DNA of 64,000 bases from Bemisia tabaci (taxonomy: Eukaryota > Arthropoda > Insecta > Hemiptera > Aleyrodidae), in the NCBI RefSeq assembly GCF_918797505.1, contig NC_092801.1, positions 18,351,731-18,415,730 of the forward strand, given 5' to 3'. Of this stretch, positions 41,334 through 52,148 are shown one piece after another. How positions within the stretch are numbered: position 1 is the first letter of the stretch; every line of letters starts with the position of its first letter. Both the position numbers and the translations under genes were made by a program. The notes beneath the pieces were generated by a model that was not told the DNA's origin, made no database searches, and saw nothing but the letters and a program-made list of their open reading frames with translations.

Positions 41334-41816
41334 CTTCCGTGCTAGGGAAAAACGCAGTATGAGCGTTCGAGAGTTGCCAAATTTCCCTCGATAAAACATG
41401 TATTTTTGACAACATTCATAGATATTTATCCTTAAACTTTCAAATATTTGAGATCAAATTGCGTACAAAATTGCACTGGAAAAAAAAACACATTGGATCT
41501 AGAGTCCAGACTCTTGAAAACATCGACAAGAAAAAATACTCTTGATTCAATCGGATTTTTGCTTGAATCAAAACAATATCCGCTTAAATTAAGAGGTTTG
41601 GTTCTTGATTTAAGCTAGATTCTGATTGAACCAAGAGTACTTTTTCTTGTCGATGTTTTTATGAGTCTGGACTCTAGATCCAAACTAGTTTTTTTTCCAG
41701 TGTGTCTGAAAATTTTGGAAAATAATATTCACAATTTTTCCAGTAATTTCGGTGTTTATCGGACAAAACTCGGCAACGTCTGAGGGTTCGTACGGCGTTT
41801 TTCCTTAGCAAGGCAG
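41334..41816. mobile_element. Foldback MITE, type C, with nested type A
   Basis: From CTTCCGTGCTAGGG to CCTTAGCAAGGCAG, flanked by TATT on both sides (41330-41333 and 41817-41820). A type A element at 41474-41702 interrupts the GCGTACAAAATTGTCTG region of the C interior. Confidence 0.9.
41474..41702. mobile_element. CACTGG-ended MITE, type A, TG duplication, nested in C
   Basis: A full copy with TG directly outside each end. Intact type C copies have one TG here, confirming a 2-bp target duplication. Confidence 0.95.
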
Positions 41817-41840
41817 TATTCCGGCGAGGATGAACAAATC

Positions 41841-41868
41841 CATTCTCTCTGTCTCGCGATCCACTGTG
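41841..41868 (-). mobile_element. Transib-like end fragment, type I
   Basis: CTCTCTGTCTCGCGATCCAC plus CACTGTG at 41862-41868 is the type I right end, followed by CCGCG. The rest of the element is missing. Confidence 0.5.
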
Positions 41869-42312
41869 CCGCGCTTCACCTCGCTCGTTCTTCTCGTCTA
41901 ATGAGCGTTCCTCCGAAAATCTCTTTAACTGAAATATTCATCACCTCACCCTTGTCATGTGGATCCGTAATCTTTCGACACAGTCTAAAATAATCTTGTC
42001 CAAACAAATGTTATAGGAGAAATATCCCCCAACTCATTTGCTGCCGATTCTCTTTCTCGACGGACCCATTATCGCGGTGATTTTCGTCCATTGCCGGCCC
42101 CCCATTTGTTTTTCTTAAGCCATAGTCGTTTTCTCTTCATCTCGCCGCGCGCACTCTCTCCGACGATCTGCTAATTGATTGTCGTCGATGACCGTTTCGT
42201 TAATCGTTAATCTCCACGCGCGTGCCAAAAAATTTACACGCTGCGTCCAACTCGTGCTCTTTGGCTAAGAAGACGTATTTCCTCTAGTAATGATGAACCG
42301 CTAGACAGGATT
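41869..42312. other. Unassigned stretch
   Basis: No gene or repeat recognised. Confidence 0.4.
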
Positions 42313-42530
42313 ACTGCCGCGTTTAGAAAGAACAGCGTATGAGCCTTTGGGCGTTGCCAAATCTGCCGTGCTAAGGGAGAACGCCGTGTGAACATTCGAC
42401 AGTTGCCAAGGTTCCCCGGATAAAACATTTATTTTTATGGAAAGCTATGTTTATTTTTGGTTGAAGTTTGCACATATTTTAGATTAAATTGCAAACAAAA
42501 TTGTCTGAAAAATTTGCAGAAAATTTGCAC
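42313..42530 (+). mobile_element. Two type C left parts in tandem
   Basis: A 48-base C tip (CTGCCGCGTTTAGAAAG to GCGTTGCCAAAT) is followed at 42363 by a second left part (CTGCCGTGCTAAGGGAG) that decays after about 170 bases. Neither right end is present. Confidence 0.6.
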
Positions 42531-42732
42531 GTGATTTTATAATTACTACAAGCACTTCTTGCTGATATCCTGAAGTAAGGCAAACTAAGGGATAAGTGGG
42601 ACCTCCATATTTCCGTGTGTTCAGAGAGCGTTAAATACAATGGAACCAGGACTTTTTTTATGGGTTAGCAGTTTACTATGCGCACTGCATGTTTCTCGGA
42701 TCATTCCGTGAGGGCAGCACCTGCAATGCAGG

Positions 42733-42894
42733 CAGTGGCTTGGTGTGCTTAGAGATACATCGATTAATCTTTCAATTAAACCTATGGTAAAGGATCGATG
42801 AACAGGGTGTTCGCAACGAACACTTAAATAATCGATTCTGTACCGTAGCTTCAAATGGGGAAATATCGACAATCGATTTCACGCCTTGCGCCTG
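42733..42894 (-). mobile_element. hAT-like MITE, type F, reverse orientation
   Basis: From CAGTGGCTTGGTGTGC to CACGCCTTGCGCCTG. It contains the complement of the F core (CAGGGTGTTCGCAACGAACA). Flanks AATGCAGG and AATGGCGA only partly agree. Confidence 0.8.
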
Positions 42895-43057
42895 AATGGC
42901 GACCGGATATAAATAGCTTTTCCGTCCGGGGAAAAAAGAAGTCTGAGGTTTCATGGTCGGGGTTTGAGGCTCAGTTGGTCGTGGGTCTTGAATCACGCAC
43001 ACTGCACTGCCTGGCTGAGGACAAAGTCGTCTGAATATTCGAACATTCGTATGAATA

Positions 43058-43933
43058 CACTGGTAAAAATTGGCAGTAGAATCTGTGTTCCAAAATACCA
43101 TAGACCTACAACCGGCTGTAAGATTTCCAATAGCTTCTATAGCCGGCAACACAATTTCTTATAGCCTTTTATAGCCGATAGCGATTAAGCAACAGCCTGG
43201 CGATAAAGTGTATGCTCAACGTTACTAATTACGGATGCTAGGACTTACTGAGTTTTTGGACTACCGCTCTCTTTTTTGGCCGTAGTATCTTGACTTATTT
43301 TTCGAGGAAAGCTCCGTACTTTTGAAGGGTGCCTGCCATTCCTAATATGTTGGAGCGCCTTCAATTTCGTATGATACTGTGCAATACCTCTGGTGTGAAA
43401 TAGTTGCTTCAAGCGCCGTGGTACGCTGAGGCGCGGCGGGGGGCAGCCAGCGCGAAACGCGCATTGGCGCCTACAAACCTAACACGGATACTTCACGCAT
43501 TGCGCAATGCGTGAAGTATCCCTGTTCTGTTTTTCAACTCATGACTTTGAAATGTTTGCACACAATGGATTAATCTCATTTTAATTGATGAAAACAAATA
43601 TGCAGTAAAGGAAAATACAATGTGCGTTTTGTAAATATTAAGGTGATTCCGTGCAAACTTAAGGATTTACAAAGCACACGAATTTCTACACAATTTCTTA
43701 TAGCCTTTTATAGCCGATGGCGAAAAAGCAACAGCCAGGCGATAAAGTGTAAAGCCCGGCGATAGGAACTATATCCCGGCTGTATAATTTTTTATCGCTT
43801 CGTGTAGCCCAGCCGTATGATTTTTTCCATTTTCTACAGCCAGCTATATGATTTTCTATCTCCTTCTTCAGTCGCCTATAAGAACTCCTATGGTATTTTG
43901 AAACGCACCTCCTATCGCCAGTTTTTACCAGGG
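43058..43933. mobile_element. CACTGG-ended foldback element, type V, TA duplication
   Basis: The ends are CACTGGTAAAAATTGGC and CCAGTTTTTACCAGGG, with TA on both sides. The arms share CAAAATACCATAG and CTATGGTATTTTG. Inside, ACAATTTCTTATAGCC and about 60 following bases occur at both 43150 and 43690, bracketing about 480 bases of other sequence including a module O palindrome (43450-43525). Confidence 0.75.
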
Positions 43934-44341
43934 TATTGCGATCTTCAGGGCACGAAATTTCCGTATTATGACGACTAAAATATTATACACTGAAGAGGGG
44001 AGGCTTTCACAGTAAGATGAATACCGCAATTTCTGGTGGAGGATTCTGTATACTGGACCTGTGGGAAATGAGTCGAAAGTTTGAACCGCACCAAACCGAA
44101 TACTTCCTCAGTAATATTTGGGCGCCAGCGGACGCTCTCGAGATGGCGCCTCATATAAATATTATCGCAGTAATTAATCACGAGACTATCACCGCGGTAC
44201 TTGCTGTACTCACACACTCGCGGCTCGCACATGGCGCTTCGGACGTATCAGTCGGAAAAGTTTCTCAAGTGGAATCTAACGGCGCCAAAAAATACTGGAA
44301 GCGTTGATGGAAGTTAAGGGTATCGGGTATCGTCCTCTGGA
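43934..44341. other. Unassigned stretch with opposed frames
   Basis: Frames at 44017-44307 (plus) and 43975-44232 (minus) overlap. Neither is recognisable. Confidence 0.35.
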
Positions 44342-44811
44342 ATGGAGTGTTGCTGTTGAGGATTGCGATTTGACTTTGATCTTATGTAAAGTTCGCGTGA
44401 TACCGTGTGCTCTAGATTCTCTGATCATCTCCAAGCTCACAAAAATGCTTTCAAAGTGAGACCAAAATGGAGGATATCCACCCTACCTGAGAGTCCACCT
44501 CTAAATCAAGACAAAGTTCTCCTGCAAAGATAGGGAGCAATACATTAGCAGGTTGCCGTGTTTTCAGATTTAGAGTCCCGAATAAATGGCAGCCTGTCGA
44601 TGTATTCTCCTATCTTTGCATGGAGAGTTTGTTTGAGTAGAGATGGACTCTCAGGTAGGTGGATGTCCCCTCATTTTGGCCTCAACTTGAGAGCTTTTTT
44701 GAGCTTGGAGATGATTTCACGGAAAACCAGTGGCACCATCGTGTTCCTCGCAACTTTTACTCAAGAATCAACAGTCAAATCGCAAATCCTCACACATGCA
44801 ACATCTCCATT
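44342..44811. mobile_element. Foldback MITE, type M
   Basis: A near-complete copy with arms AATGGAGTGTTGCTGTTGAG and CACATGCAACATCTCCATT and several small deletions relative to 2607-3107. Confidence 0.75.
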
Positions 44812-45337
44812 GTGCTTAAATACTACGCATTTGTTTCCGTGATCGCTTAGATTCACCTTAAACTACAAAATCGTTACACGGAAAAGAAAGTGTTAGATTT
44901 GCAAAAAGTAAGGACCAGTTTCTCCTGGAAAATAAAGTTCTTTTTCACAGCTCTGGTCAGTGGTCATATTATCATTTCAAGGGAAAACTAATGCTCGGAT
45001 GAGCTTTTTCCCTCCGAGATGAGAATTTTATTTTTATACCGTTGTGAGTTTTAACACACGTTGGCTAAATCACCATCTCTATCTAGATATGACAAGTTTA
45101 CTTAACGCCAGCCAATTTCTTAACGTCAGCCTCAATTCGATGCAGTGTATTCGCATATAAATGGTTGATTTTTCGAAGGGCGCTCGTCAAATCACTTTAC
45201 TGAATCAGGCTCCATTTCCGCATGGCATTAGAGCCCTTTCACATACACCACGATCACATCGGCTTCTTCGTCAGTAAACGCGATTTACCGGCGACAACTC
45301 CCAAACGACATCCAGAACCAGACCCACGCGGCGCCCA
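44812..45337. other. Unassigned stretch
   Basis: Nothing supportable seen. Confidence 0.4.
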
Positions 45338-45436
45338 GTGGTACAAGTCAACGGTGGAAGAGGTCAGGCATCATATGGCAACTTTAAGAGCTTACATCTT
45401 TCTAAATTCAAAATTTAAAACTTTACGACATTTTTC
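45338..45436 (+). mobile_element. Decayed Transib-like fragment, type I
   Basis: CCCAGTGG preceded by GCGGCG, then AAGTCAACGGTGGAAGAGGTC and ACTTTAAGAGCTTACA, a diverged type I left part. Confidence 0.4.
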
Positions 45437-45524
45437 GTGTTAGAAGGTTGGCTGCCCTTATGAGCCCTTAGCCTTAGAGCTCCGTGTTTCGACCTATACT
45501 TACTCTCGATGTATAGGTACTCTA
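45437..45524 (+). mobile_element. Type B element, right end only
   Basis: GGTTGGCTGCCCTTATGAGCC through TACTCTCGATGTATAGGTACTCTA. It lacks the left half. Confidence 0.65.
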
Positions 45525-45639
45525 GGTGTAAGGGGACTCCAGTTCTGCCATGATAGCGAAGAGAGCAGTAAGTGAAAAAATGAGGTTTTGAAAAAACGGG
45601 CTAAGAAGCCTCTGACCGGAAAATTTCATTGAAAGAAGT

Positions 45640-45801
45640 CAGAGGCGGATCCAGGAATTCGGCAACATCGGATACCCTCGGTTTAAACCTATGTTAAATA
45701 GTCGATTCTTGTCAGGGTACCTGGCCCCTCTAAGAATCGATACATTTCCATAGGTTTAAATGGAGAAAAACAATGTTGCCAATTTGCTGGATCCACCCAT
45801 A
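45640..45801. mobile_element. hAT-like MITE, type H
   Basis: From CAGAGGCGGATCCAGG to GCTGGATCCACCCATA, with the TTTAAACCTATG core in both orientations. The flanks have diverged. Confidence 0.75.
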
Positions 45802-46032
45802 GAAGATCCCCAAAGAAGCCTCCGTTCTCTGACAAATTGCCACCAATCGTCTGAAAGACTCCTAGAAATCGTTTGGATTGTTAAAAATCAACCGATTATA
45901 TTTCAATTACATAAAAAGGGTATTTTTCATTTTCATGATAGACTATTGTTAGGCAAGACAGCCATAAGTGCTATCTTCTGCATGGAGAAACGGGACAGTT
46001 GCAAGGAATTTTTCCAGGGTTGTAGAATAGTT

Positions 46033-46108
46033 GGACGTTTTTAAGCTGAAAGAAACTATGTGAATGAAGTTTGCGTGCAGCATAGTTCCTTTTAGCATAA
46101 ACAAGGCC
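46033..46108. mobile_element. Miniature foldback, type U
   Basis: A 76-bp palindrome. The left end is GGACGTTTTTAAGCTGAAAG with GAAAC at position 20; the right end complement is GGCCTTGTTTATGCTAAAAG with GGAAC at position 20. Flanks AGTT and AGTC agree at three of four. The twin is at 63245-63321. Confidence 0.65.
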
Positions 46109-47248
46109 AGTCCTGTTTTTGTTAACGCAAAATTTCGAGAAAATACCAAAGAGTTCACAACGTCAAAGAACCATTTCTACGGGGAGATAATGGATAAAGG
46201 TAATAAAAATTCGGACAATCAAATCCCGGCAGTCGAGTTGCGACGAACCAAAGCACTGCGGAGGAGTACAGTCACTTACGGCTGTTTTGCCTGAAATTAC
46301 GTAATTTTTTAAGCACATGCGGCTTTCTCATATGTCTAGTTTTCAAACAATTAAGATGAATTTTGCTGTGTTCGCTATCTCCGTGATTTCATCTTTAAGA
46401 GATTAGACAGATTTTTAGGGAAGCTTGAGTTCGAAAATTTGACACTCACTTCTCTCTTGGCTATCACGGGAGAGTTCCACTGTTCGGCGGAGGAGTGGGC
46501 AAATAGCCCGCGGGGCTTCGCCCATTACCCGCGCAAAAGCCAACGAGAACAGGTTTAAATAGAGCATTCCGCGGGGCCAATAAAATAAGCGTACCTACGC
46601 ACGCGGGTAATTACAACGCGGAAAGGTGTGAAATACCCGCGGATAACAGGACCATATATCCGCGCGCATAATATAGTGGTCACGACCGCGCCGCGCCGGG
46701 GGAGGGATAATGGGCGCAGGGTATCTCTCCCGACTTAACGGCCCCGATCAAAATCCAGGGGACACTCCGCGGGACGAGTAATGACTGATAAGGAGTCGCC
46801 ATTGGAATATTTATAAGCGATAAATCCCTCCGGGCCGGAGATAAAGCCGGCCGCAAACAGAGTTCCTTACTCAGGCCTAAGTAACTCGAGCCGAGATACC
46901 AGTTCGATTTTATTGCCCCGAGTTTATCCCCCCTCCCCTCCCCCCCCCCCCTCGTGACGGGGTGCCCCTCGCGGCGGGGGAAAATGCGCCCGCATTTTTG
47001 CGACGGACGGAGAGCTAACCTAACCTCAATCCGCGCGATGAATCGGGCCGGGATCGCGGTGAATTGCGAGATTGGGATCGGTGACGTTTGTGGATCCGTG
47101 ACGTGTGCGAGCAACGGTCCATTGTGCCGGGAAGTTTATGGTTCCTCGTTGCGCGCCTGCATTCATCGACTCTGATCTTCGATTCTGGCGACGTCGTATT
47201 CGATTGACTTCCACTCGGAGTCGTACGGGGCTCTTTGGAGTACCTACA
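46109..47248. other. Unassigned stretch, strongly GC-rich from 46480
   Basis: 46480-47230 is GC-rich with a 12-C run at 46940-46951 and open frames on both strands (46680-47114 minus and others). No recognisable domain. It could be a promoter-type CpG patch. Confidence 0.35.
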
Positions 47249-47440
47249 TACACCGAGAAAAAAAAAAACTCCGGCCGTGGAAGCCGTACTTACGGACTGG
47301 ATAGTTATATCCTCCGCGTTCCGAGCTCAGAGGCCGAAAGTTCCGGGCGTAGCAACCGGTGAAGTCGAAGCTACGGCTGCAGCTCCCGGAAGTTTCGGCC
47401 TCTGAGCCCGGAACGAACGGCATGTCTGTACACATATCAG
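47249..47440. mobile_element. Possible type D relative
   Basis: CACCGAGAAAAAAAAAACTCC resembles a D end. GAGCTCAGAGGCCGAAAGTTCC and its near-complement GGAAGTTTCGGCCTCTGAGC form inverted inner blocks. The right tip is lost. Confidence 0.4.
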
Positions 47441-47539
47441 TAATTTTGAGGTTAGGTCTTTTAGGTCCTAAAAGGGCATCCAGCTTATGAATTCAAATTA
47501 TGAAAAAAATGGCACTAACGCGAGGTGCACGGCACGAGA

Positions 47540-47905
47540 AGAGGCGAAGCGTGAATGATTGATTATCGATATTTCCCCATGTGAAACTGTGATATAGAAT
47601 CGTAAGGTGTTCGTTGCAAACACCCTGTATATCAATCTTATTCCATAGGTTTGAACGGCAGATCAATCGATATATCGCATAGCACACTGGGCACACGCCT
47701 CCCTCGCGTCGCGGTATTTCATCAATGCGGAGCAAAGCGCGCCAAGAGTGCGCGTGAATGATCGACTTTCGATATTTCCCCATCTGAAACTATGGTGAAG
47801 AATAGATTATTAAGGTGTTCATTACGAACACTTCGTTTATCGATCCTTGTTCATAGGTTCAAACGGGAGATCAATCGATATATCGCATAGCACGCCACGC
47901 CACTG
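47540..47905 (+). mobile_element. Two tandem type F elements
   Basis: Two F copies in the same orientation (about 47540-47699 and 47757-47905). Each is followed by the same 70-base segment (GGGCACACGCCTCCCTCGCG, then AATGCGGAGCAAAGCGCGCC). The offset between the copies is 206 bases, so F plus flank was duplicated in tandem. Confidence 0.8.
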
Positions 47906-48169
47906 GGCACACGCCTCCCTCGCGTCGCGGTATCTCATCAATGCGGAGCAAAGCGCGCCCGGAGTGCGCGTGAATGAGGAGAGACAAAAAGCGAAGAGCT
48001 CTTAAAACAACCTACAAATATTGACCAGGTGCGTATGCACTGGACTCGAGTCGAGTGGTTTACTTATCCGACTGTCCCGCTGGTTGGTTCTGAGTTCGTC
48101 TCCTCTTTGGTTTCTTCGTTGTTTACAAATGTGCATCGACACCTACTCAGCCAACTCCTGCAAATAAAA

Positions 48170-48399
48170 CACTGGAAAAAAAAAAACACATTGGATCTAG
48201 AGTCCAGACGCTTAAAAACATCGACCAGAAAAAATACTCTTGATTCAATCAGATTTTTGTTTAAATTAAGAAGCAAGCCTCTTAATTTAAGAGATTTCTT
48301 TTTGATTCAAGCTTAAATCTGATTGAATCAAGAGTATAATTTCTTGTCAATGTTTTCAAGAGTCTGGACTCAAGACTCAATGTGTTTTTTTTTCCAGTG
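48170..48399. mobile_element. CACTGG-ended MITE, type A, AA duplication
   Basis: A full copy from CACTGGAAAAAAAAAACAC to TTTTTTTCCAGTG with AA directly outside both ends. Confidence 0.9.
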
Positions 48400-48689
48400 A
48401 AGATATCTACGATTGTTCAAACGTAACTAGACGCGAAACTCCCCCTAAAACGCTCAAAAATGTCCATGACCTAACCTCCAAGTGAATTACCGACACGTCC
48501 GTTCTCTCCTGATGTTGTTAATCTAATTCCAGCTCTCTCATAGGAGTCATGGGTTAGCGATGCAAGGTGTGGTAGTCGATGAGCTATTCTAGTTCGTACC
48601 CGCGGAAAAGAGCTTTCAGACCCGCGTTCATTCAAAAATTCGTCTCAGTTTGAGAGGTATCCACCTGTGCCTCGAGTACGGAACTTGTT
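48400..48689. other. Unassigned stretch
   Basis: Nothing supportable seen. Confidence 0.4.
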
Positions 48690-48952
48690 AAAATATGGAG
48701 CTCTTGGGGCCCAGAAGAGCAGCCAACCTCCTAACTCAAAAAATGTCACTGCCAATCTTCAGATTCTATTATCAAACCAAGATGGCCAGGAATGTTCGTA
48801 AATTAGCGTTCCTCCGAGAAAATTAGTAAATTGATGCAAAAACCAAGTCATATACGTGCTTCACGAACGATGGGTTGTAATGATTGTAATAATAAATCAC
48901 TCTAAACAATTTGAATTCATAGGCTGGCTGCCCTTTTGGGCTGTAAAAAAAT
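48690..48952. mobile_element. Type B interior fragment
   Basis: GAGCTCTTGGGGCCCAGAAG with GCAGCCAACCT at the left and ATTCATAGGCTGGCTGCCC at the right. The B termini are missing. Confidence 0.55.
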
Positions 48953-49066
48953 ACTAATTACCGACATGTCCGTTCTCTTCCAACGCTGGTAACATAGCTC
49001 CAGCCTTCTCATAAGAGTCAAACGCTAGCGATACAAAGTGAAGTCTGAGGTAGTCCATGAGCCCCT

Positions 49067-49288
49067 CCCGCGGGCTGATTGTTGAAATTGGTAGACAAAG
49101 CGATAGACAAAGGAGACAAAAGAGACATGGAGGGATCCTATTGGTGTAAGTGCGTGGCTACCATGGACAAAGGAGGTCGGTAACAGACTAACTAACGGCA
49201 ACCGCAACCCACGAGAGACCCTTTGGTTAGTCCATCATTTTCTTCCGAAGTCTATAAGAACTACCCATTTCAACCAATCGATCGCTCG
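49067..49288. mobile_element. Foldback repeat, type E, right part lost
   Basis: Starts CCCGCGGGCTGATTG with GTAGACAAAGCGATAG and runs to AACCAATCGATCGC, where a type C fragment takes over. Confidence 0.7.
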
Positions 49289-49400
49289 AAAAAAAATGTC
49301 AATGGAAAATATTCATAAATTTCCTCAAAAGTCAACATTTTATCGAAGGAAATTCGGCAACTCTCGAATGTTCATACGGCGTTCTTCCTAAGCACGGCAG
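49289..49400 (+). mobile_element. Type C element, right part only
   Basis: From a GTCAATGGAAAATATTC interior to CTTCCTAAGCACGGCAG. Directly joined to the broken type E element. Confidence 0.7.
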
Positions 49401-50013
49401 TTTAAGTGTTCACTTTTTACAAGCGCTTGTAACTCGCAGGTGTATCTGCCGTTGCACGCTTCGACTCTTCCTACAAAATGTACTCGAGCGGCAACGCAGC
49501 GTATAGTCACGGCGGAGTCGGGCGTATGACGCGACTGCGACTGCGACTGCTCGCGGGTCAATCACACGACTGCGCGGCGAGCCGAGCACCAGACGCGCGC
49601 CATCGTCATGACCGAGACCGATGAGTATTGAGAATGAGTTATGATGGATGGTGGATTGGATGCTCGGCCGAGGGATCGAGAATCAAGACCGGGCCCGGGA
49701 CCATCGAGACGACGCAGATGGCATGGCGCTCCGACTCGACTCTCCTCCCCTCCCCCCATCCCACCCCCCACCAGGACCCGGCTCTGATTGATCAGTAATT
49801 ATCGTCATTGTCCATCGCTCGATACTCATCGATGACCGAGCGCGCCCGCTTAGGTGACTCGTCGGCTGCGAGTGAGCCGCGGCTGCTCCCGATGCGTTAT
49901 CGTTACCGCGTCAAGTTCGAGTACCGCGCTCCCACCGTCGGGGTCAACGCTTCGATTCATGCCCGGGTATTTAACCCATCAACTCGGCCGAAACTCGAAT
50001 TGGAGAGATGAAT
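49401..50013. other. GC-rich unassigned stretch
   Basis: Includes GCGACTGCGACTGCGACTGC (a short 6-bp tandem) near 49530 and frames on both strands at 49562-50011. No domain recognised. Confidence 0.35.
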
Positions 50014-50505
50014 AGGGATGTTGCATGCGTGAGGAATTTGCGATTGACTGTTGATTCTTACGTACAAGTTCGCGAGAAACACGATTGTTTACTCTGAAAT
50101 CAACTCCCAAGCTCAAAAAAAGCTCTCAAGTTGAGGCTAAAAGGGATGGGGTATCCCACCCTACCCTGAGAGTCCACCTCTACATCAAGACAAACTCTCC
50201 ATGCAAAGATAGGGAGCAAATACATTAGCAGGATTGCCGTGTTTTCAGTTTTGGAGTCCCAAATGAAGTGGCAACCCTGTCAATGTATTTGCTCCCTATC
50301 TTTGCTTGGAGAGATTGTTTTGATGTAGAGGTGGACTCTCAGGGTAGGGTGGGATATCCCCTCCATTTTGGCCTCACTTTGAGAGCTTTTTTTGAGCTTG
50401 GGAGACGATTTCAGAGAAAACCAGTGGCACCATTGTGTTTCTTGCGAACTTTTACATAAGAATCAACAGTCGAATTGCAAATTCCTCACACATGCAACAT
50501 CTCCT
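50014..50505. mobile_element. Foldback MITE, type M
   Basis: A complete copy with arms GGGATGTTGCATGCGTGAGG and CACATGCAACATCTCC. It is immediately followed by a second, right-half M copy. Confidence 0.8.
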
Positions 50506-51669
50506 TTGGGGACTCGTACACTGAAATCACGGCAACCCTGCTGATGTATTTGCTCCCTACTTTTGCGTGGAGAGGCAGGGCCGGACTAAGGGGGTGGCCA
50601 CATGGGCCGCGGCCCATGGCGGCAAATCTATAGGGGGCGGCAAATTTGCAATTTTTTTAAATGTAGGTATAAAAAAAAATCGGATTTAGAAAAAAAATTA
50701 CAAACGAGAAAAGGCGACAAAATGTCTAATTTTCTGAGGGTATAGTAATTTCTACTTTTGTCGTCTTTCAGTAATACAAGAGACGGCACCTTTAATTAGT
50801 CGAGTTAAGAGAGAAACCAAACACGCAATTTGGCCTGGAACGGCGCGACTTACCTAGAGAGAAATGATGACGAGGACTTGAGATGAAAAGGAGAAGCCCT
50901 CGGCGCGGCGATCGGCATGTAACACGTATTAGCGCCTACAAGACTGCACGAATACTTCACGCATTGTATCAAACACAATGCGGTCATTGCGGACAGCGTG
51001 AAACGGATAGCGCCTACAAGAATGCACGAATACCTCACGTATTGCGGCAAACACAGTGCGATCAGCGTGAGACGCATAGCGCCTACAAGACTGCATGAAT
51101 ACCTCACGCATTGCGTCAAACACAGTGCGATCTGCGAGGTGCGGCGGCGGAAGTTAAAATCATTAATCCACATTTATGTTTGTTCTTTCATAATTTTTTC
51201 GTTCATTTCTTATGAATGGAAGGCCTTGTCCACACAGAGATAGGTTTACGAAACTTAACTTTCGCGCAAAGTTCCGTGAACTTTTGCTAGTAGTGTTGAC
51301 AGGACTTTCCCAATAAATGTTTTCAACACCAGTAAAAGCGTCTTATGCACCCCTCCCCCGCTGGCACGTTCATTTGATGGTTTTTATTGATCTTTCAAAA
51401 CGAATGAGAAGGGGGCGGCAAAATACCAGCGGCCCATGGGCAGCAAGTACGTAAATCCGGCCTTGTGGAGAGTTTGTCTTGATGTAGAGGTGGACTCTCA
51501 GAATAGCGTGGGATATCCCCTCCCCATTTTGGCCTCAACCTGAGAGCTTTTTTGAGCTTGGGAGTCGATTTCAGAGAAAACCAGTGGCACCATCGTGTTT
51601 CTCGCGATTTTTTACAGAAGAATTAACTGTCAAATCGCAAATTCCTCACACATGCAACATCTCCATTCG
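50506..51669 (+). mobile_element. Type M right half, split by a hAT-like insertion
   Basis: M centre sequence (GGGGACTCGTACACTGAAAT to TTTTGCGTGGAGAG) stops at 50574 and resumes at 51465 with GTGGAGAGTTTGTC, ending CACATGCAACATCTCCATT. Confidence 0.8.
50575..51464. mobile_element. Non-autonomous hAT-like element, type N, nested in M
   Basis: 890 bp between exact 8-bp GTGGAGAG repeats (50567-50574 and 51465-51472). The ends are GCAGGGCCGGACTAAGG and TACGTAAATCCGGCCTT. It contains GGGGGCGGCAAA near each end and three reiterated GCGCCTACAAGA modules at 50932, 51010 and 51079. No transposase frame. The frames at 50850-51243 come from the reiterated modules. Confidence 0.9.
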
Positions 51670-52148
51670 ACTCTGAGGTACTTGACACAATCGATCCGCA
51701 ATCCCGCACCGCATGATGCGGCGGCAACATGGAGCCCACATGTGCGCAGTATTGTCCGTCGGGCCACGTGCGTCTCCACGGCGGCTCCGGCCGGCGAAGC
51801 GGGCGTCGGGCGTCGTCGGGCGGTTCATGCACCTTTCCCGGCGGGCGGGGGCGGCGCCGAGCCCTGTCCCTTCCGCCGGAATCCGCGCCTCGCGCACATT
51901 TCAATTACGCTCCGCGTCGCGTAAGTGAATTCCTCGCGCGATCGCGATAACGCCGCCGATATGCAATCGCGAGTGCATCGTCGGATTGCAGCTCGCACTT
52001 TATACTTTACAGCCGGGCGTAATGGACTCGTAAACCGATTCCGTCGCTTGTCCCCGCGATAACGGACGCGGCTCCATGACCCCCTGGAATCTCCCGGGGA
52101 GAGCCCTTATGGTGTACAGGGTGTTCCATGCAGGGTTGAATGGGCGGA
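51670..52148. other. GC-rich unassigned stretch
   Basis: 51690-52100 is strongly GC-rich and CpG-rich with frames in nearly every phase, which is expected from composition. No gene recognised. Confidence 0.35.

Noticed and set aside
44342..44811. Possible CRISPR-like or phage-like repeats
   Set aside because: The inverted repeats are long, dispersed and foldback, with no regular spacer array. The window is eukaryotic.
46680..47114. 144-codon minus-strand frame
   Set aside because: Stop-poor because of GC-rich composition. Equally long frames exist in other phases and no domain is visible.
50850..51243. Overlapping Cys/Arg-rich repeat peptides on both strands
   Set aside because: Produced by three reiterated non-coding modules inside the hAT-like element.
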